From Bacteroidota bacterium (GTDB lineage Bacteria; Bacteroidota; Bacteroidia; Chitinophagales; Chitinophagaceae), in the NCBI GenBank assembly GCA_947454745.1, contig CANGMV010000026.1:1-9239 (forward strand): a stretch of 9,239 nt of DNA, read 5' to 3'. The notes beneath the pieces are model-generated. The model ran no database searches and had not been told where the DNA came from. It saw nothing but the letters and a program-made list of their open reading frames with translations. The translations under genes were made by a program, and so were the position numbers. Of the stretch, positions 7,958-9,239 are shown piece by piece; positions within the stretch are counted from its first letter, which is position 1, and each line of letters begins with the position of its first letter.

Positions 7958-8539
7958 ATGGCATTACCGAACAGAGGACCCAGATTTAACCCAAGGTTTC
8001 AAAGACAACAAGAACCAGAGCATCGTATTAATGATCGTATTAGAGTACCTGAAATACGTTTGGTTGGTGACAATATCACCGTAGGAGTTTACAACACACA
8101 GGAAGCGCTGAAAATAGCTGCTGATCAAGGTTTGGACTTGGTGGAGATATCTCCAACTGCCAATCCTCCAGTATGTAAAGTAATCGATTACAAAAAGTTT
8201 CTTTACGAGAAAAAACGTAAGGAAAAAGAGATGAAAGCGAACTCTAAGCAATCTGAAATTAAAGAGATACGTTTCACTCCAGGCACGGATGATCATGACT
8301 TTGATTTTAAAGCAAAACATGCTGAAAAGTTTTTACAAGATGGAAATAAGGTAAAAGCCTATGTTCAATTTAAAGGTCGTGCTATCATGTTCCAAGATCG
8401 TGGTCAATTGCTTTTGTTGAAATTTGCAGAAAGATTAGCTGAAGCAGGTACTTTGGAAAGTATGCCTAAGTTAGAAGGAAAGAGAATGTTTGCCATTTTC
8501 CAACCAAAAGCAGGGGGTAAAAAGAAGCCAACCGCATAA
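7958..8539 (+). CDS. infC: Translation initiation factor IF3
   Basis: IF3 binds the 30S subunit, keeps the subunits apart and checks start codon and initiator tRNA. The 193 residues have a basic N-terminal extension (1-20), the IF3 N domain (about 23-88: HRINDRIRVPEIRLVGD, LDLVEISPTANPPVCKVIDY), a lysine-rich helical linker (about 79-100) and the C domain (about 100-184: EIRFTPGTDDHDF, VKAYVQFKGR, FAIFQPK), ending in a short Lys-rich tail. The start is a plain ATG; an in-frame stop at 7949-7951 rules out any earlier start. E. coli and many other bacteria use a rare AUU-type codon here for autoregulation, so that mechanism looks absent. It is probably cotranscribed with thrS. A near -7 match, TATCTTTA at 7922-7929, could supply an extra promoter but lacks a partner. 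Confidence 0.98.
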   Translation: MALPNRGPRFNPRFQRQQEPEHRINDRIRVPEIRLVGDNITVGVYNTQEALKIAADQGLDLVEISPTANPPVCKVIDYKKFLYEKKRKEKEMKANSKQSEIKEIRFTPGTDDHDFDFKAKHAEKFLQDGNKVKAYVQFKGRAIMFQDRGQLLLLKFAERLAEAGTLESMPKLEGKRMFAIFQPKAGGKKKPTA

Positions 8540-8552
8540 TAATTACATACTC

Positions 8553-8574
8553 AAATCAGTTAAATGACTGATTT
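8553..8574 (+). other. Perfect 8-bp hairpin just after infC
   Basis: AAATCAGT (8553-8560) pairs perfectly with ACTGATTT (8567-8574) around a TAAATG loop, 13 nt after the infC stop. Only a short T run follows, so it is a weak terminator by itself. It may protect the 3' end of the thrS-infC message or form part of a tandem structure with the terminator downstream. Confidence 0.6.
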
Positions 8575-8591
8575 TCAATAGAATTTTTGTC

Positions 8592-8618
8592 AAAAGCTCC
8601 ATAAAATGGGGCTTTTTT
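8592..8618 (+). terminator. Intrinsic terminator or attenuator between infC and rpmI
   Basis: AAAAGCTCC (8592-8600) pairs with GGGGCTTTT (8608-8616), nine pairs including one T-G wobble, around ATAAAAT, followed directly by T's to 8618. This is a standard intrinsic terminator lying inside a cluster that is usually one operon, so rpmI-rplT must rely on read-through or on a separate promoter. Confidence 0.8.
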
Positions 8619-8619
8619 C

Positions 8620-8650
8620 TTGTCTATATTGTCTATATCTACTACCTTCG
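8620..8650 (+). promoter_or_regulatory. Candidate Bacteroidota promoter for rpmI-rplT
   Basis: TTG (8620-8622) and TACCTTCG (8643-8650) are 20 nt apart, the spacing expected for a -33 TTTG / -7 TAnnTTTG promoter; each element has one mismatch to consensus. It begins right after the terminator T tract. Transcription would start near 8656, leaving a ~75-nt leader. Confidence 0.45.
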
Positions 8651-8655
8651 CCATC

Positions 8656-8730
8656 CATTTCCCACATGGCTCAACAAGTGTCTCGCCCGTGCAAGACCGC
8701 CAGCAGGGAGTAATCGTTAAGATTATAATA
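8656..8730 (+). promoter_or_regulatory. GC-rich rpmI leader, candidate ribosomal-protein leader RNA
   Basis: Bases 8641-8710 are about 59% G+C (41 of 70), against strongly AT-rich DNA just before and after. Short pairings are possible: CCAT 8655-8658 with ATGG 8666-8669, or alternatively TGGC 8667-8670 with GCCA 8699-8702 enclosing GTCT 8680-8683 with AGAC 8694-8697. The first two exclude each other. No peptide of known type is encoded. The bL35-bL20 operon leader is autoregulated by bL20 in E. coli and Bacillus; the same role here is inferred from position. Confidence 0.35.
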
Positions 8731-8931
8731 ATGCCAAAAGTAAAAACTAACTCAAGCGCAAAGAAGCGTTTTAAAGTTACTGGTACAGGTGAAATCACCT
8801 TCCAAAAAGCGTTCAAAAGACACATCCTTACAAAGAAATCAACTAAGCGTAAAAGAGCGATGAGACAAAAAGGTCTTGTTGGGTCTACTAACAAGGATTT
8901 CGTTCTACGTTTATTAAGATTAAAAGGATAA
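8731..8931 (+). CDS. rpmI: 50S ribosomal protein bL35
   Basis: This is a 66-residue, strongly basic large-subunit protein of typical bL35 length. It begins [15 protein letters not shown], continues with TGTGEI and [14 protein letters not shown], and ends in a Leu-rich helix (VLRLLRLKG). The frame is open upstream to 8620, but the family's conserved MPK start is the ATG at 8731, and the 37 extra residues show no bL35 character and would cover the GC-rich leader. No Shine-Dalgarno is visible; the ATG follows an A/T-rich stretch. rplT starts 90 nt after the stop, and the rpmI 3' end can pair with that spacer. Confidence 0.98.
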   Translation: MPKVKTNSSAKKRFKVTGTGEITFQKAFKRHILTKKSTKRKRAMRQKGLVGSTNKDFVLRLLRLKG

Positions 8932-9004
8932 GACTAGACTCTTATTGATTTAATTCAATTATCACAATTTTAAATTAACCGAGTCGTAGTCTTATTGACG
9001 TAGA
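8904..9004 (+). other. Nested inverted repeats spanning the rpmI-rplT junction
   Basis: Inner stem: GACTAGACTC (8932-8941, directly after the rpmI stop) pairs with GAGTC-g-TAGTC (8981-8991), ten pairs with one bulged G, around a 39-nt AT-rich loop that holds a small ATTGA/TCAAT hairpin. Outer stem: TCTACGT (8904-8910, inside rpmI) pairs with ACGTAGA (8998-9004). A second CGTAG at 8985-8989, inside the inner stem, could instead pair with CTACG at 8905-8909. TCTTATTGA is repeated at 8940-8948 and 8990-8998. The structure ends 17 nt before the rplT ATG and could gate its translation; that role is inferred. Confidence 0.5.
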
Positions 9005-9021
9005 TTCAAAAAATATTAATT

Positions 9022-9239
9022 ATGCCACGTTCAAAAAATGCCGTTGCATCTAGAGCAAGAAGAAAAAAGATATTAGACCAAGCTAAAGGCTTTTATGGTA
9101 AGCGTAAAAACGTATATACCGTTGCCAAAAACGTATTAGAGAAAGGTTTGACTTACTCATATGTTGGTCGTAAATTAAAGAAGCGTGAATACCGCACTTT
9201 GTGGATTGCACGTATTAACGCAGCAGTAAGAGAAGAAGG
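9022..9239 (+). CDS. rplT: 50S ribosomal protein bL20, 3' partial
   Basis: bL20 binds 23S rRNA early in large-subunit assembly. The visible 72 codons start [18 protein letters not shown] and include the family pattern [15 protein letters not shown] (about 23-37) and [16 protein letters not shown] (about 53-68). The family is about 115-118 residues long, so roughly 45 are missing at the right edge, with no sign of a break. The start is the only sensible ATG. In other phyla bL20 is also the repressor of its own operon, which makes the structured RNA upstream relevant. No terminator can be seen because the gene runs off the window. Confidence 0.97.
   Translation, partial: MPRSKNAVASRARRKKILDQAKGFYGKRKNVYTVAKNVLEKGLTYSYVGRKLKKREYRTLWIARINAAVREE

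Noticed and set aside
7964..8320. 118-codon minus-strand frame opposite infC
   Set aside because: Its composition is that of an antisense shadow (Phe/Leu/Arg-rich), without recognisable motifs, on top of a certain gene.
8592..8710. Antiterminator pairing of CTCC (8597-8600) with GGAG (8707-8710)
   Set aside because: Only 4-5 pairs, and the partner is transcribed after the terminator, too late to prevent termination.
8620..8730. N-terminal extension of rpmI by 37 codons
   Set aside because: The conserved bL35 start is the ATG at 8731; the extension has no family similarity and covers the GC-rich leader and putative promoter.
8556..8894. 112-codon minus-strand frame over the infC-rpmI spacer and rpmI
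   Set aside because: It runs antisense through the terminator and bL35 and shows no family features; most likely chance.
1..9239. CRISPR array, insertion sequence, tRNA, rRNA or phage genes
   Set aside because: No regularly spaced repeats, transposase-like proteins, terminal inverted repeats or tRNA-like folds were seen on either strand.

Overview
The window looks like an ordinary chromosomal stretch of a Bacteroidota bacterium, most likely Chitinophagia/Chitinophagaceae-like. The evidence is AT-rich genes with almost no Shine-Dalgarno sequences, promoter-like TAnnTTTG boxes a few bases before several start codons, a thrS-infC-rpmI-rplT cluster with Bacteroidota-style ThrRS sequence, and two accessory envelope proteins of Bacteroidota type. 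No mobile element, CRISPR array, tRNA or rRNA gene is visible.

Layout. (1) 1-2093 (+): the C-terminal ~85-90% of a secreted-type S9D prolyl-oligopeptidase-family peptidase, cut by the window edge. (2) 2139-2174: a hairpin terminator with A and T tracts on both sides, serving this gene and the convergent next one. (3) 2198-4159 (-): a complete ABC-F translation factor of the YheS/YdiF kind. (4) 4233-4805 (+): a small predicted lipoprotein, divergent from the ABC-F gene and sharing a 73-bp promoter region with it. (5) 4771-5880 (-): an exported two-domain protein of unknown function, overlapping the lipoprotein gene tail to tail by 35 bp. (6) 5974-9239 (+): thrS, infC, rpmI and the 5' part of rplT, the classic translation cluster.

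The translation cluster is the biologically coherent part: threonyl-tRNA synthetase, initiation factor IF3 and large-subunit proteins bL35 and bL20. In E. coli and Bacillus this cluster is controlled by RNA structures. Here the non-coding DNA inside it is unusually rich. After infC come a perfect 8-bp hairpin and then a good intrinsic terminator (8592-8618). A candidate Bacteroidota promoter follows immediately (8620-8650), then a ~75-nt leader that is far more GC-rich than its surroundings. Between rpmI and rplT lies a nested pair of long-range stems with a competing alternative pairing. These are the best candidates in the window for an undescribed regulatory system, probably ribosomal-protein autoregulation, but that role is inferred from position and pairing only.
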